Origin: Myxococcales bacterium UBA5297
Lineage (GTDB): Bacteria; Myxococcota; Myxococcia; Myxococcales; UBA5297
Length of the DNA: 7,165 bases
Assembly: GCA_002408385.1 (NCBI GenBank)
Contig: DHSB01000049.1
Coordinates: forward strand, 1-7,165
Reading direction: 5' to 3'
In this document: piece after piece, positions 1 through 6,301 of the stretch
Numbering within the stretch: the stretch's first letter is position 1
How the letters are laid out: every line of letters begins with the position of its first letter
Made by a program: the position numbers and the translations under genes
Notes under the pieces: model-generated
What the model was told of the DNA's origin: nothing
The model's input: the letters and a program-made list of their open reading frames with translations, nothing else
Database searches by the model: none

Positions 1-24
1 CAAATCGCTCGAAGAGACTCGCAG

Positions 25-47
25 GAAGTCTGGGGCCCTTCGACTTC
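25..47 (-). terminator. Weak inverted repeat downstream of the DUF454 gene
   Basis: GAAGTC (25-30) and GACTTC (42-47) pair perfectly around an 11-base loop, 18 bases past the stop codon of the minus-strand gene. There is no T-run after the stem, so it is at best a weak or Rho-assisted 3' end. Confidence 0.2.
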
Positions 48-64
48 GGCATCGCGCACTCGGC

Positions 65-562
65 CTACGCTCGGGCTGACTGGTTGTCGCTCGAAGGCTT
101 CTTCGACGCATCTTCGGCTTGCGCGGGGTCTTCGCGGCGTGGCTCCGACGCCGGGTGGCTCTGGCGGGTGAGGATGAAGCCGGCGCCGCAGGCCATGACC
201 GCGGCCATGACCGCGATGAGGGACCAGGGCGCCGACGAGAACGCGACGACGATGCTCAGGCTGAGGGCCATCGCCGACAGGGCAGTCACCTTGACGCGGA
301 CGGGGATGACGCGCTCGGCGTGCCAGTGCTGTAGCGGTGGCCCGAATCGCGGGTGGCCGTACAGCCAGCCGTGGAATCGCTGAGAGGTCCGGGCGAAGCA
401 CCAGAGCGAGACGAGCAGGAACGGGGTCGTCGGAAGCACGGGCAGAAAGGCCCCCGCCATGCCCAGCGCGACGAACAGCCAGCCGAGCGCGAGGAGCGCG
501 ACGCGACGCGCTCCTCGGACCGGCGGTTGCTCGGGGCGATGCTGGGGCTGATTGCCCGCCAT
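65..562 (-). CDS. DUF454 (YbaN-type) inner-membrane protein
   Basis: This is a 165-residue membrane protein of the DUF454 family (E. coli YbaN is a member); its biochemical role is not known. The family signature is clear: LPVLPTTPFLL at residues 40-50, then CFARTSQRF (55-63), WLYGHPRFGPPLQHW (66-80). Hydrophobic segments lie at about 21-58 (probably two closely spaced helices), 91-109 and 112-132. Residues 133-165 form a charged, Ser/Pro/Glu-rich tail that goes beyond the roughly 125-residue length of YbaN. The frame is open upstream to 919, but that extension is Arg/Pro-rich and lacks family similarity. I start at the ATG at 562 because GAGG lies five bases before it and family similarity begins soon after. 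The gene lies 373 bases downstream of the amylase on the same strand, probably as a separate unit. Family assignment is secure; function is not. Confidence 0.88.
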   Translation of the reverse strand: MAGNQPQHRPEQPPVRGARRVALLALGWLFVALGMAGAFLPVLPTTPFLLVSLWCFARTSQRFHGWLYGHPRFGPPLQHWHAERVIPVRVKVTALSAMALSLSIVVAFSSAPWSLIAVMAAVMACGAGFILTRQSHPASEPRREDPAQAEDASKKPSSDNQSARA

Positions 563-663
563 CGTGACCTCAAGGAGCTCGAGCGCCTCCGGCGGTCCCC
601 GCGGCCGCCGCCCTCCCTGCTCGATGCCGGGGTCCGCCGAGCTTCGACAGAGGAAGGCGCGGG

Positions 664-692
664 AGCATACGGCTCCTCGCGCTGGTTTTCGA
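664..692 (-). promoter_or_regulatory. Candidate sigma-70-type promoter for the DUF454 gene
   Basis: On the minus strand TCGAAA (692-687) and TATGCT (669-664) are separated by 17 bases, each matching four of six consensus positions. Transcription would start about 95 bases before the ATG. It was found by eye in GC-rich sequence, so chance is a real alternative. Confidence 0.27.
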
Positions 693-884
693 GCCGGCAG
701 CCTGGCGGCTGTTCCTCCTCGATGGACGGACGGCGCGCCGGCAGGTCCGAGCGTAGAGGAGGCGGGCGGCAGCTTCGGAGTCAGGCGCTTGGACTTCCGC
801 TCAGACCGCCGGCGCGGCGCAGGCTCGACTTCGGGCTGGGCTTGGAGGTCTGTCTCGACGCCCGGGAATTCCGAGCCCAATCCG

Positions 885-906
885 CGCGGCGAGCGGTTTC
901 GCCGCG
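885..906 (-). terminator. Perfect 8-bp hairpin just downstream of the amylase gene
   Basis: CGCGGCGA (885-892) and TCGCCGCG (899-906) form a perfect 8-bp stem with a 6-base loop, 29 bases past the amylase stop on the minus strand. No T-run follows, so it may serve as a 3'-end barrier or pause rather than a full intrinsic terminator. Confidence 0.35.
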
Positions 907-935
907 GGCGTGCCGGCAAAGGCGAGGCGGCGCGA

Positions 936-2183
936 TCAGGGCGCGAGCATCACGTAGCTCATGGGCGGGATCTTGACCTCGACCCAGCCCCCGCCGTCGG
1001 TCCAGGCATCGCCCTGGACGTGGCCGGTGTAGTCGTTGAGCTTGCGGTCCGTCCAGCGCGAGCGCACCCAGCGGCTCTGCCACTCGCCACTCTGGTTGAA
1101 GGCCGCGAGCAGGCTGTCGCCGCGCTCGAAGATCAGGACGTCGCGCTCCTTGTGGAGGTTGCGATAGGTTCCGCGGGCCTTGTTGCCGTGGATCCAGACG
1201 AGGTTGAGCATCGTCGGGTCATCGAGCGGCGTGTTCTCGAAGCTGGGGTAGCCGGGATAGGCGCAGATGAAGGCGTAGGCGAGCAGCCGGTTCTCGGGGG
1301 CCTCGACGTCGTGGTTCTCGACGAAGGTGATGGCGTTGAGCCCGTCGCGCGCGGCGTAGCCGGCCCCGTCGAGCTTCGAGAGGTCGCCGCCGAAGCGGAA
1401 GGCTTCCTTGAGCGCGAAGTACAGGTTGTAGTCGGTGACCGCCATTCCGGCCTCCGCGTAGCTGGCGAGCACCTCGGGCCTGCCGTCGAAGACCTCGCCG
1501 AAGCTGAACTTGCCCCAAGCGTTGGTGTTGTTGACGACGTGGTCGCGCCAGTACCAAAGCGGAACGTGCTTGGCCGCGTCCCAACGGTAGCCGTCGAAGC
1601 CGAGGTTGTTCGTCTTGACGAGGAAGTTGAAGAGCTCGCTGCGGACGTATTCGGACTCGTGGGCAAGGTCGTGCAGGCCCCAGAGCATCCCGTGCTCGAG
1701 CGCGTAGGGGTCGTTCCAGTCCCAGACGTCGCCTTCGTGGTGGAAGTCGTTGTAGCCAAAGCGCGGGTACGACCAAGAATCGCGCGAGCACATGTGGTTC
1801 ATCACCATGTCGGCGTAGACCTGCAGGCCAAAGTGATGAGCGGTGCGTACCAGCCAATAGAGGTCGTGCTCGCTGCCGAACCGGCCGTCGAAGCGCGTGA
1901 AGTCGTACGGGTCGTAGCCTTCGGAGTAGTCACCGCCGCAGGTCGAGGTGTGCGGCGAGAGGAGCAGCGCGGTGAAGCCGGCGTCCTTGAGGCGCTGCAT
2001 GTTGTTCATGACGTCCTGCCACCGCCAGTTGCGCAGGTGGATCATCGCCCCCGAGACCTCGGCGCCGACGTCGCGGCTCGCGCTGGTGACCGGCCCCTGC
2101 GGTGGAGCCACCTCGGTCTCTGCTGCGCAGGCGAGGGTGACCAGGGCGAGGGCGAGCAGGGAATGCAGGAAGCGGGTTCGCAT
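936..2183 (-). CDS. GH13 alpha-amylase family exported protein (putative lipoprotein)
   Basis: This 415-residue glycoside hydrolase family 13 enzyme is expected to cleave alpha-1,4-glucans such as starch or glycogen by the retaining mechanism. All conserved regions are present: GYDPYDF (89-95); region I DMVMNH (125-130); region II GYRWDAAKH (198-206) with Arg200 and nucleophile Asp202; region III FGEV with acid/base Glu230; and region IV FVENHD (287-292) with His291 and Asp292. A beta-rich C-terminal domain of about 60 residues closes the chain; there is no separate starch-binding module. The N-terminus (MRTR, hydrophobic core, VTLAC) is a signal peptide with possible lipidation at Cys19. Thr at -3 is not ideal, so Sec cleavage without lipid is possible. 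I chose the ATG at 2183 because only this start gives a compact signal peptide; in-frame ATGs at 2231 and 2219 add residues before it. No start has a good Shine-Dalgarno. Exact substrate and subfamily are not determined. Confidence 0.93.
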   Translation of the reverse strand: MRTRFLHSLLALALVTLACAAETEVAPPQGPVTSASRDVGAEVSGAMIHLRNWRWQDVMNNMQRLKDAGFTALLLSPHTSTCGGDYSEGYDPYDFTRFDGRFGSEHDLYWLVRTAHHFGLQVYADMVMNHMCSRDSWSYPRFGYNDFHHEGDVWDWNDPYALEHGMLWGLHDLAHESEYVRSELFNFLVKTNNLGFDGYRWDAAKHVPLWYWRDHVVNNTNAWGKFSFGEVFDGRPEVLASYAEAGMAVTDYNLYFALKEAFRFGGDLSKLDGAGYAARDGLNAITFVENHDVEAPENRLLAYAFICAYPGYPSFENTPLDDPTMLNLVWIHGNKARGTYRNLHKERDVLIFERGDSLLAAFNQSGEWQSRWVRSRWTDRKLNDYTGHVQGDAWTDGGGWVEVKIPPMSYVMLAP

Positions 2184-2524
2184 GGTGAGCACCGGCTGAG
2201 TCGAGTGAGGAGCCGGCATATCACCGGCCAAAGACCTTGGGGGCGATTATCGAGGAGAAGGTCTCGGAAGTTGCTCCCGGTGTGGGCAGCAGCCCGACGG
2301 TCGGTAGAGGCCTCGGTGCGCGAGGCTCCGGGTGGGGTCGAGCCGCTGTCGCCGGGCGTCGCGCTGCGGCTGCGCTCTTGCGCGCCGCTATACTTTCGTC
2401 GAACCGTCTGCTGCCAAAGGCAAGTGACGCCTTGGGCCGGGCTTCGACTTTCGAGCGGGCTGGACTCGCGACGGCGCCAAGAAGCGGCGGCCAGTAGCGG
2501 TGCGAGCAGACGCGGGGGGGCCCC
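2184..2524. other. Divergent intergenic region between amylase and def
   Basis: These 341 bases separate two divergently transcribed genes and must hold both promoters. By eye there is a TATACT box toward def (2389-2394). Toward the amylase there is a GATAAT box (2251-2246, minus) without a convincing -35. A small dyad GCCGG-N7-CCGGC lies at 2212-2228, about 30-45 bases before the amylase start, and could be an operator. No open frame here looks like a gene. Confidence 0.55.
2389..2394 (+). promoter_or_regulatory. Candidate -10 box upstream of def
   Basis: TATACT matches five of six -10 consensus bases and stands out in very GC-rich surroundings. No good -35 lies 16-18 bases upstream, so recognition may depend on another sigma factor or an activator. 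It would give a leader of about 125 bases before def. Confidence 0.3.
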
Positions 2525-3049
2525 ATGGTGCGCGAGATACTCGTCTGGCCGGGTCCCATCCTCTCGACGCGGAGCGAGGAGGTAGAGTCTGTCGACGCCG
2601 AGGTGAAGGCGCTGGTCGCCGACCTCTTCGACACCATGTACGCCACCAAGAACGGTATTGGCCTGGCCGCGCCGCAGATTGGCGTCCATCGACGGGTCGC
2701 GGTGATCGACCTCTCCAAGGGCCGGGACCCGAAGCAAGCGCTGGTCCTCGTCAATCCGGTCATCGAAAGGAGAGAAGGGGAGGTCGACGACGAGGAGGGT
2801 TGCCTCTCGGTGCCAGGCGAAGCGGAGGCGGTGCGGCGCGCGGGCAGGGTCTGGTTGAAGGCGCTCGGTCTCGACGGGAAGGAATACTGCCTGGAGGCCG
2901 AAGGGCTCCTCGCGGTCGCTCTCCAGCACGAGGTCGACCACCTCGACGGAATGCTCTACGTCGACCGCCTCTCGGCCCTCAAGCGCGACCTCATCCGCAA
3001 GAGGATGAAGAAGCTCAAGTCCCGGCGTCGGTCAGGGGCGAGCCGGTAA
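2525..3049 (+). CDS. def: Peptide deformylase
   Basis: Peptide deformylase removes the formyl group from the N-terminal methionine of new proteins at the ribosome, using a bound metal ion (usually Fe2+). The 174-residue length is normal. All three family motifs are intact: motif 1 GIGLAAPQ (44-51), motif 2 EGCLS (91-95) with metal ligand Cys93, and motif 3 QHEVDHL (134-140) with ligands His135 and His139 and catalytic Glu136. The C-terminus (about 153-174) is a strongly basic tail, as is common in bacterial deformylases. The ATG at 2525 is the only start after an in-frame TAG at 2495-2497. Its upstream is a G-run (2512-2519 region) rather than a clear Shine-Dalgarno. No fmt gene, the usual def partner in many bacteria, is next to it, so this may be one of several deformylase copies. 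Confidence 0.96.
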   Translation: MVREILVWPGPILSTRSEEVESVDAEVKALVADLFDTMYATKNGIGLAAPQIGVHRRVAVIDLSKGRDPKQALVLVNPVIERREGEVDDEEGCLSVPGEAEAVRRAGRVWLKALGLDGKEYCLEAEGLLAVALQHEVDHLDGMLYVDRLSALKRDLIRKRMKKLKSRRRSGASR

Positions 3050-3060
3050 GCGGAGCGCGG

Positions 3061-3088
3061 CGGCCCAGAAACCGGGCCGTTTCCCGGT
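3061..3088 (+). terminator. Overlapping hairpins downstream of def
   Basis: CGGCCC (3061-3066) pairs with GGGCCG (3074-3079) and is followed by TTT, 12 bases past the def stop. A second stem, ACCGGG (3071-3076) with CCCGGT (3083-3088), overlaps it, so only one can form at a time. The T-tract is short, so termination strength is uncertain. Confidence 0.4.
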
Positions 3089-3130
3089 CACCTCAAGCTT
3101 TGCGCGCGCTCGCGCGGGCGAGGTGAGCGC

Positions 3131-3144
3131 CCGGCGGCCGCCGG
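3131..3144. repeat. 14-bp perfect GC palindrome
   Basis: The sequence CCGGCGGCCGCCGG equals its own reverse complement. It lies in the convergent gap between def and the ABC-F gene. Such palindromes arise readily at this base composition; no function is implied. Confidence 0.5.
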
Positions 3145-3376
3145 CAGCTCTTCCACGGGAACGCGACGCCTTCGCGGGGGGAGGGAAGCGAAGCAGGAGA
3201 TCGTCTCCCCGGGCTCCGCTCGATGCCCCTGCCGCACCGGCCCCGCTCAAGAGGCGCCGGGAAGTCTTCTGCGGAGTATCGCGCGAGGTGCGGGGACCGC
3301 GGCCGTCTGGGCGGCCTTGCGTGCGCGCATGAAGAAGAGGCGCCGAAGAGGCGGAGAAGGATTTGTCGAGGGATCC

Positions 3377-4888
3377 TCAGCCCTCTCCGCCGTCGCTCCT
3401 CACCCGCACCTCCCCTCTCTCCAGGCTCCAGACGGTGCGCGTCAGTCCTCGGGCAAACGGCAGATCGTGGGTGACGAGAACCAGGGCTCCTGGCCACTCG
3501 CGCAAGGCATCCTCGAGCCTCTCGATCGTTGGCAGGTCCAGGTGGTTCGTCGGTTCGTCGAGCACGAGCGCCCACACCTGTTGCCCAAGACCGAAGGCGA
3601 TGGCGAGCTTGCGCGCTTCGCCGGGTGAGATGCTCTGTGAGGCGAGCAGTTGGTCGGGTTCGGTTCCGAGCGCGGCGACGAACGAGAAGACTCGCCCGCG
3701 TCCGTCCGGCGCCAGCTCCTTGACCCGGTCGAGCAGGGCGCTGGCGGCCTCTGCGCCGAGCTCCTGGGGAAGATAGAGCAGGCGGTCCTCCGGCAGTCGA
3801 GACTGCGCGACGAGTGAGGCGACGAGGGTCGTCTTGCCCGCGCCGTTCGGCCCTTCGATGCGGATCTTGTCCTCGCGGCCGACCCGAAGGTGCGCCTCGC
3901 CCACGAGCGCGACGCCGCCGACGATGAGCGGGCCGTCGTGGGCGAACAGCCAGGGCATCGGAGCGCGTTCGTAGCCGACGAAGACCTGACGTCCAACCGG
4001 CTTGCTCACCGTCGACTCGCGAAGGCGCTCCTCGGTCCGTTCGAGCTTCGCCCGAGCGACCGAGACACGCCGGCCGGCCGTGGCCTCGGCCCAAGCGGCC
4101 TTGGTCGTGGCGAGGATGCCGCGGGCGTCGTGGTCGTCCCGGCCCTTCATGCGCTTGCGGGTGCTGCGGTTGGCCTGGGCTGCGTCCCGGTCTCGACGCG
4201 CGTCGGCGGTCTGGCGCGCGAGCTTGCGCTGCTCGCGGCGCAGCGCGTCCCGGGCCTCGGCGCGCTCGGCCAGCTCGGCCTCCCACGACCGCCTCGCCTC
4301 GGAATAGCCGCCCGCCCAAACTCTGGCCTCGCCGTTCGCGACCCGCAGCGTGTTCGTGGTCAGCGTATCGAGCAGCGTCCTGTCGTGGGAGACGACCAGG
4401 CCCACGCCAGCGAAGCCTCGCAGCGCTCCGATGAGCAGCGCCCGGGCCTTGCCGTCGAGATGGTTGGTCGGCTCGTCGAGGAGCAAGGCTCCTGGCTCGG
4501 CGGCCAGCGCCGCGCCTATCTGCCAGCGCTTGCGCTCGCCCGGGGAGAGCGTCGGCCAGCGCGCCAGGCACGAGGCATCGAGCTTGAGCCGGCCGCGCAG
4601 ACGGCACGCTTCAGGCTCGAGGGACTCGGCGAGCTCTTCGATGGCCGGCTCCAACTCGTCGACCGTCTGGCGGCAGAGCCAGACCGTGAGATCGGGAGGG
4701 TCGCGGCGCAGCGTGCCGGAGTCGGCGTCGAGCTCTCCCGCGATGAGCTGCAGCAGGGTCGTCTTGCCGCAGCCGTTCTCGCCGACGACACCCGTCCAGC
4801 CGGGGGCGAGGTGGAAATCGGCGTCAGTAAAGAGCGGGTGGAGGTCGGAGAAGGCGAACCAGAGTGCGCACGCACGCAGGGAGGACAT
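3377..4888 (-). CDS. ABC-F family ATPase (duplicated ABC domains, no membrane segments)
   Basis: This 503-residue protein has two ATP-binding cassettes in one chain and no transmembrane helices, the ABC-F plan. Members act on the ribosome as translation factors or antibiotic-protection proteins, not as pumps. Domain 1: Walker A GENGCGKTT (36-44), Q-loop Gln74, signature LSPGE (114-118), Walker B LLLDEPTNHLD (135-145), switch His168. Domain 2: Walker A GPNGAGKTT (346-354), Gln375, signature SPGE (421-424), Walker B LVLDEPTNHLD (441-451), His474. Both catalytic glutamates (139, 445) are present, so both sites should hydrolyse ATP. The linker, about 195-300, is a charged helical hairpin with a basic tip, RSTRKRMKGR (241-250) followed by DHDAR (252-256); this is the region that reaches the peptidyl-transferase area in studied relatives. 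The ATG at 4888 has AGGAG five bases upstream. Whether it gives drug resistance cannot be told from sequence alone. Confidence 0.93.
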   Translation of the reverse strand: MSSLRACALWFAFSDLHPLFTDADFHLAPGWTGVVGENGCGKTTLLQLIAGELDADSGTLRRDPPDLTVWLCRQTVDELEPAIEELAESLEPEACRLRGRLKLDASCLARWPTLSPGERKRWQIGAALAAEPGALLLDEPTNHLDGKARALLIGALRGFAGVGLVVSHDRTLLDTLTTNTLRVANGEARVWAGGYSEARRSWEAELAERAEARDALRREQRKLARQTADARRDRDAAQANRSTRKRMKGRDDHDARGILATTKAAWAEATAGRRVSVARAKLERTEERLRESTVSKPVGRQVFVGYERAPMPWLFAHDGPLIVGGVALVGEAHLRVGREDKIRIEGPNGAGKTTLVASLVAQSRLPEDRLLYLPQELGAEAASALLDRVKELAPDGRGRVFSFVAALGTEPDQLLASQSISPGEARKLAIAFGLGQQVWALVLDEPTNHLDLPTIERLEDALREWPGALVLVTHDLPFARGLTRTVWSLERGEVRVRSDGGEG

Positions 4889-4994
4889 GAGGGCTCCTGA
4901 AATCGAGAAGCGGGGAAGTGCCCGCGACGAACGGCGTCAATCGATTCAGAAGCTCAGGCGCACTGGCGTCCTCTCGGTTGATTCGATGGCGAAG

Positions 4995-5023
4995 AGAGTA
5001 GCGACCTCGCATCGATGGGGCAA
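4995..5023 (-). promoter_or_regulatory. Candidate promoter for the ABC-F gene
   Basis: On the minus strand TTGCCC (5023-5018) and TACTCT (5000-4995) are spaced by exactly 17 bases; they match four and three of six consensus positions, including the key T, A and final T of the -10. The predicted leader is about 100 bases, long enough for an attenuator, but I see no leader peptide with a ribosome site in it. Confidence 0.33.
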
Positions 5024-5136
5024 CGACCGCGGGGGCGAGGGAGACTTCCGACTCGAGCTGCGAGGCTCGGCCTACGGCCTGGAAGCGATCTGCAACGCGC
5101 CCCCTCGCAGGTCCGTAGGTCTGCTGGCAGGGCGGC

Positions 5137-5166
5137 TTGACACGAGTCCCATGCTGCCGCGATTGT
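5137..5166 (+). promoter_or_regulatory. Candidate promoter for the lipoprotein gene
   Basis: A perfect TTGACA -35 (5137-5142) is followed after 18 bases by GATTGT (5161-5166), which keeps the important second A and last T of the -10. The start of transcription would fall near 5173, giving a leader of about 108 bases. Confidence 0.42.
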
Positions 5167-5280
5167 GCGGCTTCAAACACCACTCGGGTCATGCGGTAAG
5201 GCTGTTCTTGCCGGGCGTCCGAGTCGCTCGAACACGCGCAGCAGGGGCAACGCTGCACGACGAAAACGGAGAGCTTCAAC

Positions 5281-6213
5281 ATGAAGAATCGCACCTGGAT
5301 CAAGCTGCCGACGTTGGGGCTGTGCTGCCTCGCCCTGGGCCTTGTCTACTGCGGCGGCGAGGAAGAGAACGAGCCGCCCGACACCAAGACGGACGGTGGG
5401 ATGGTTCTGCCGGACGCGGGTATTCAGCCCGAGACCGACGCGGGCGTGACCCCTGGTACCGATGCTGGAGAAGAGCCGCAGACCGACGGCGGTACCGACA
5501 CCGACGGCGGCGTGGTGCTGCAGGAGCTGCAGAACGTCACGCTCCGCGACATCCGCGCCAACACCGGGACCTACGTCAACCTCGAGACCCGCAAGTCTCT
5601 GGCCATCGTGAACGTGACCGGCGTGAGGGTGGTCAGCGACTACGCCCACACCGACGGCAACCACAGCGTCTACATCGAGCAGGGCAGCGGCGCTGAGCGG
5701 GCCGGCATGCTCTTCTACATCTCGCCCGACGACGGCGTGACGATCCCTGCCGTCGGCTCGACGATGGACATCCGCGGCTGTGTCAACAGCTACTGGAGCG
5801 TGCTGCAGATTCAGTACTGCAACGACGCGGGGTACACCCAGGCGACCTTCGGCAACGTTTCGGCGGGCAGCCTCCCGGCCCTCGGCGCGTCGGACAAGAT
5901 TCCGGCCGGCGAGCTCAAAGGCGACAGCGCAGCCCACGACGCTCACCTCGGCCTTCGGCTAGAGGCCACCGGGACCCTGACGGTCGCGGCCGAGCAGCCG
6001 GATGCCTGCCGTGGTTCCAACGGCGACATCTACTGCATCGCCCTGAGCAATGGCGCCTACATCAAGACCCGGTTCACCTACTCGTGCCCCGGACTCGATG
6101 GCCCGTTCACCAACTTGGTCGGTGTCTGGGACTGGTACCAGTCGGGCAGCACCAAGTTCCGCACCATCGTACCGCTCACCTGTGACGCGGTGGCGGCGGC
6201 CGCGGGCAACTAG
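5281..6213 (+). CDS. Putative lipoprotein with DAG-repeat linker and two OB-fold-like halves
   Basis: This is a 310-residue exported protein that I do not recognise as a named family. MKNRTWIK plus a hydrophobic core leads to LVYC (21-24). Cys24 followed by GGEEEN looks like a lipidation site, although Tyr at -1 departs from the usual Gly/Ala/Ser. Residues 25-78 are an acidic, Gly/Pro/Thr-rich linker with a DAGxxPxT octad repeat. Two globular halves follow. The first (about 85-180) has the pattern of an OB-fold: VRVVSDYAHTDG, SVYIEQG, AGMLFYI, VGSTMDIRGCV, LQIQYC. The second (about 222-301) repeats a shorter version: LEATGTLTV, YCIALSNGAYIKTRF, NLVGVWDWYQSG. The six cysteines of the globular part (167, 180, 243, 252, 269, 301) could form disulfides, consistent with life outside the cytoplasm. 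GGAGAG lies seven bases before the ATG. The gene stands alone and ends at a strong terminator. Gene call is secure; the OB-fold reading is inference from pattern. Confidence 0.9.
   Translation: MKNRTWIKLPTLGLCCLALGLVYCGGEEENEPPDTKTDGGMVLPDAGIQPETDAGVTPGTDAGEEPQTDGGTDTDGGVVLQELQNVTLRDIRANTGTYVNLETRKSLAIVNVTGVRVVSDYAHTDGNHSVYIEQGSGAERAGMLFYISPDDGVTIPAVGSTMDIRGCVNSYWSVLQIQYCNDAGYTQATFGNVSAGSLPALGASDKIPAGELKGDSAAHDAHLGLRLEATGTLTVAAEQPDACRGSNGDIYCIALSNGAYIKTRFTYSCPGLDGPFTNLVGVWDWYQSGSTKFRTIVPLTCDAVAAAAGN
5413..5484 (+). repeat. Three 24-bp units encoding a DAGxxPxT octad repeat
   Basis: Within the lipoprotein linker, residues 45-52 (DAGIQPET), 53-60 (DAGVTPGT) and 61-68 (DAGEEPQT) are consecutive octads. 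A degenerate tail, DGGTDTDGG (69-77), follows. Codons differ between units, for example GACGCG against GATGCT, so the repeat is kept at the protein level and is not a recent DNA duplication. Confidence 0.8.
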
Positions 6214-6252
6214 CCCACCGACCGGAAAATCAGCGGTCATCGCTGCTTGATG

Positions 6253-6293
6253 GGCGAGGGCGCCTTCTTCGGAGGGCGCCCTCGCCGCGTTTT
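6253..6293 (+). terminator. Strong intrinsic terminator with UUCG tetraloop
   Basis: GGCGAGGGCGCC (6253-6264) pairs perfectly with GGCGCCCTCGCC (6275-6286). The stem continues inward through a U-G wobble, U-A and C-G to a C(UUCG)G tetraloop (6267-6272), giving 15 base pairs. GCG and four T (6290-6293) follow. It lies 40 bases past the lipoprotein stop and ends that transcript. Confidence 0.93.
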
Positions 6294-6301
6294 CCAGGAT
6301 T

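Larger units (their letters stand above)
563..935. other. Intergenic region between amylase and DUF454 gene
   Basis: This stretch of 373 bases has no supportable gene. The minus-strand frame of the DUF454 gene stays open through most of it, but the translation is Arg/Pro-rich and looks like non-coding high-GC sequence. It holds a hairpin near the amylase 3' end (885-906), a 10-base palindrome at 731-740 and a candidate promoter for the DUF454 gene (664-692). Confidence 0.6.
3050..3376. other. Convergent intergenic region with GC-rich palindromes
   Basis: These 327 bases between the 3' ends of def and the ABC-F gene hold no supportable gene. They carry several inverted repeats: the overlapping hairpins at 3061-3088, a perfect 14-base palindrome at 3131-3144, GGAGA/TCTCC at 3196-3208 and GGCCG/CGGCC at 3301-3316. 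An 11-base direct repeat (AAGAGGCGCCG) occurs at 3249-3259 and 3335-3345. No T-run of useful length accompanies any hairpin on the ABC-F side. Confidence 0.55.
4889..5280. other. Divergent intergenic region between ABC-F gene and lipoprotein gene
   Basis: These 392 bases contain no gene I can support, although frames stay open on both strands because of the base composition. The region is less GC-biased than its flanks and includes an AATCGATT palindrome (4939-4946). It has candidate promoters facing each way (4995-5023 minus, 5137-5166 plus). Confidence 0.6.

Noticed and set aside
552..2585. A 677-codon open frame on the plus strand, antisense to the amylase
   Set aside because: It lies opposite a gene with all GH13 catalytic motifs. 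Its translation is the Val/Glu/Ala/Arg-rich pattern expected from the complement of GC3-rich codons, and it has no motif or ribosome site.
3093..4607. A 504-codon minus-strand frame overlapping the ABC-F gene in another frame
   Set aside because: Its translation is dominated by Arg, Ala, Gly and Pro, typical of an out-of-frame reading of GC-rich coding DNA.
3890..4900. A 336-codon plus-strand frame opposite the ABC-F gene
   Set aside because: It is the mirror of the ABC-F coding sequence; the minus-strand gene carries two full Walker A/B sets and a Shine-Dalgarno.
4824..5012. A 62-codon minus-strand frame from an ATG at 5012, considered as a leader peptide for the ABC-F gene
   Set aside because: It has no ribosome site, its ATG lies upstream of the likely transcription start, and it continues into the ABC-F coding region out of frame.
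4350..5696. A 448-codon plus-strand frame running from the ABC-F gene into the lipoprotein gene
   Set aside because: It crosses two better-supported genes and the promoter region between them, and its composition is non-protein-like.
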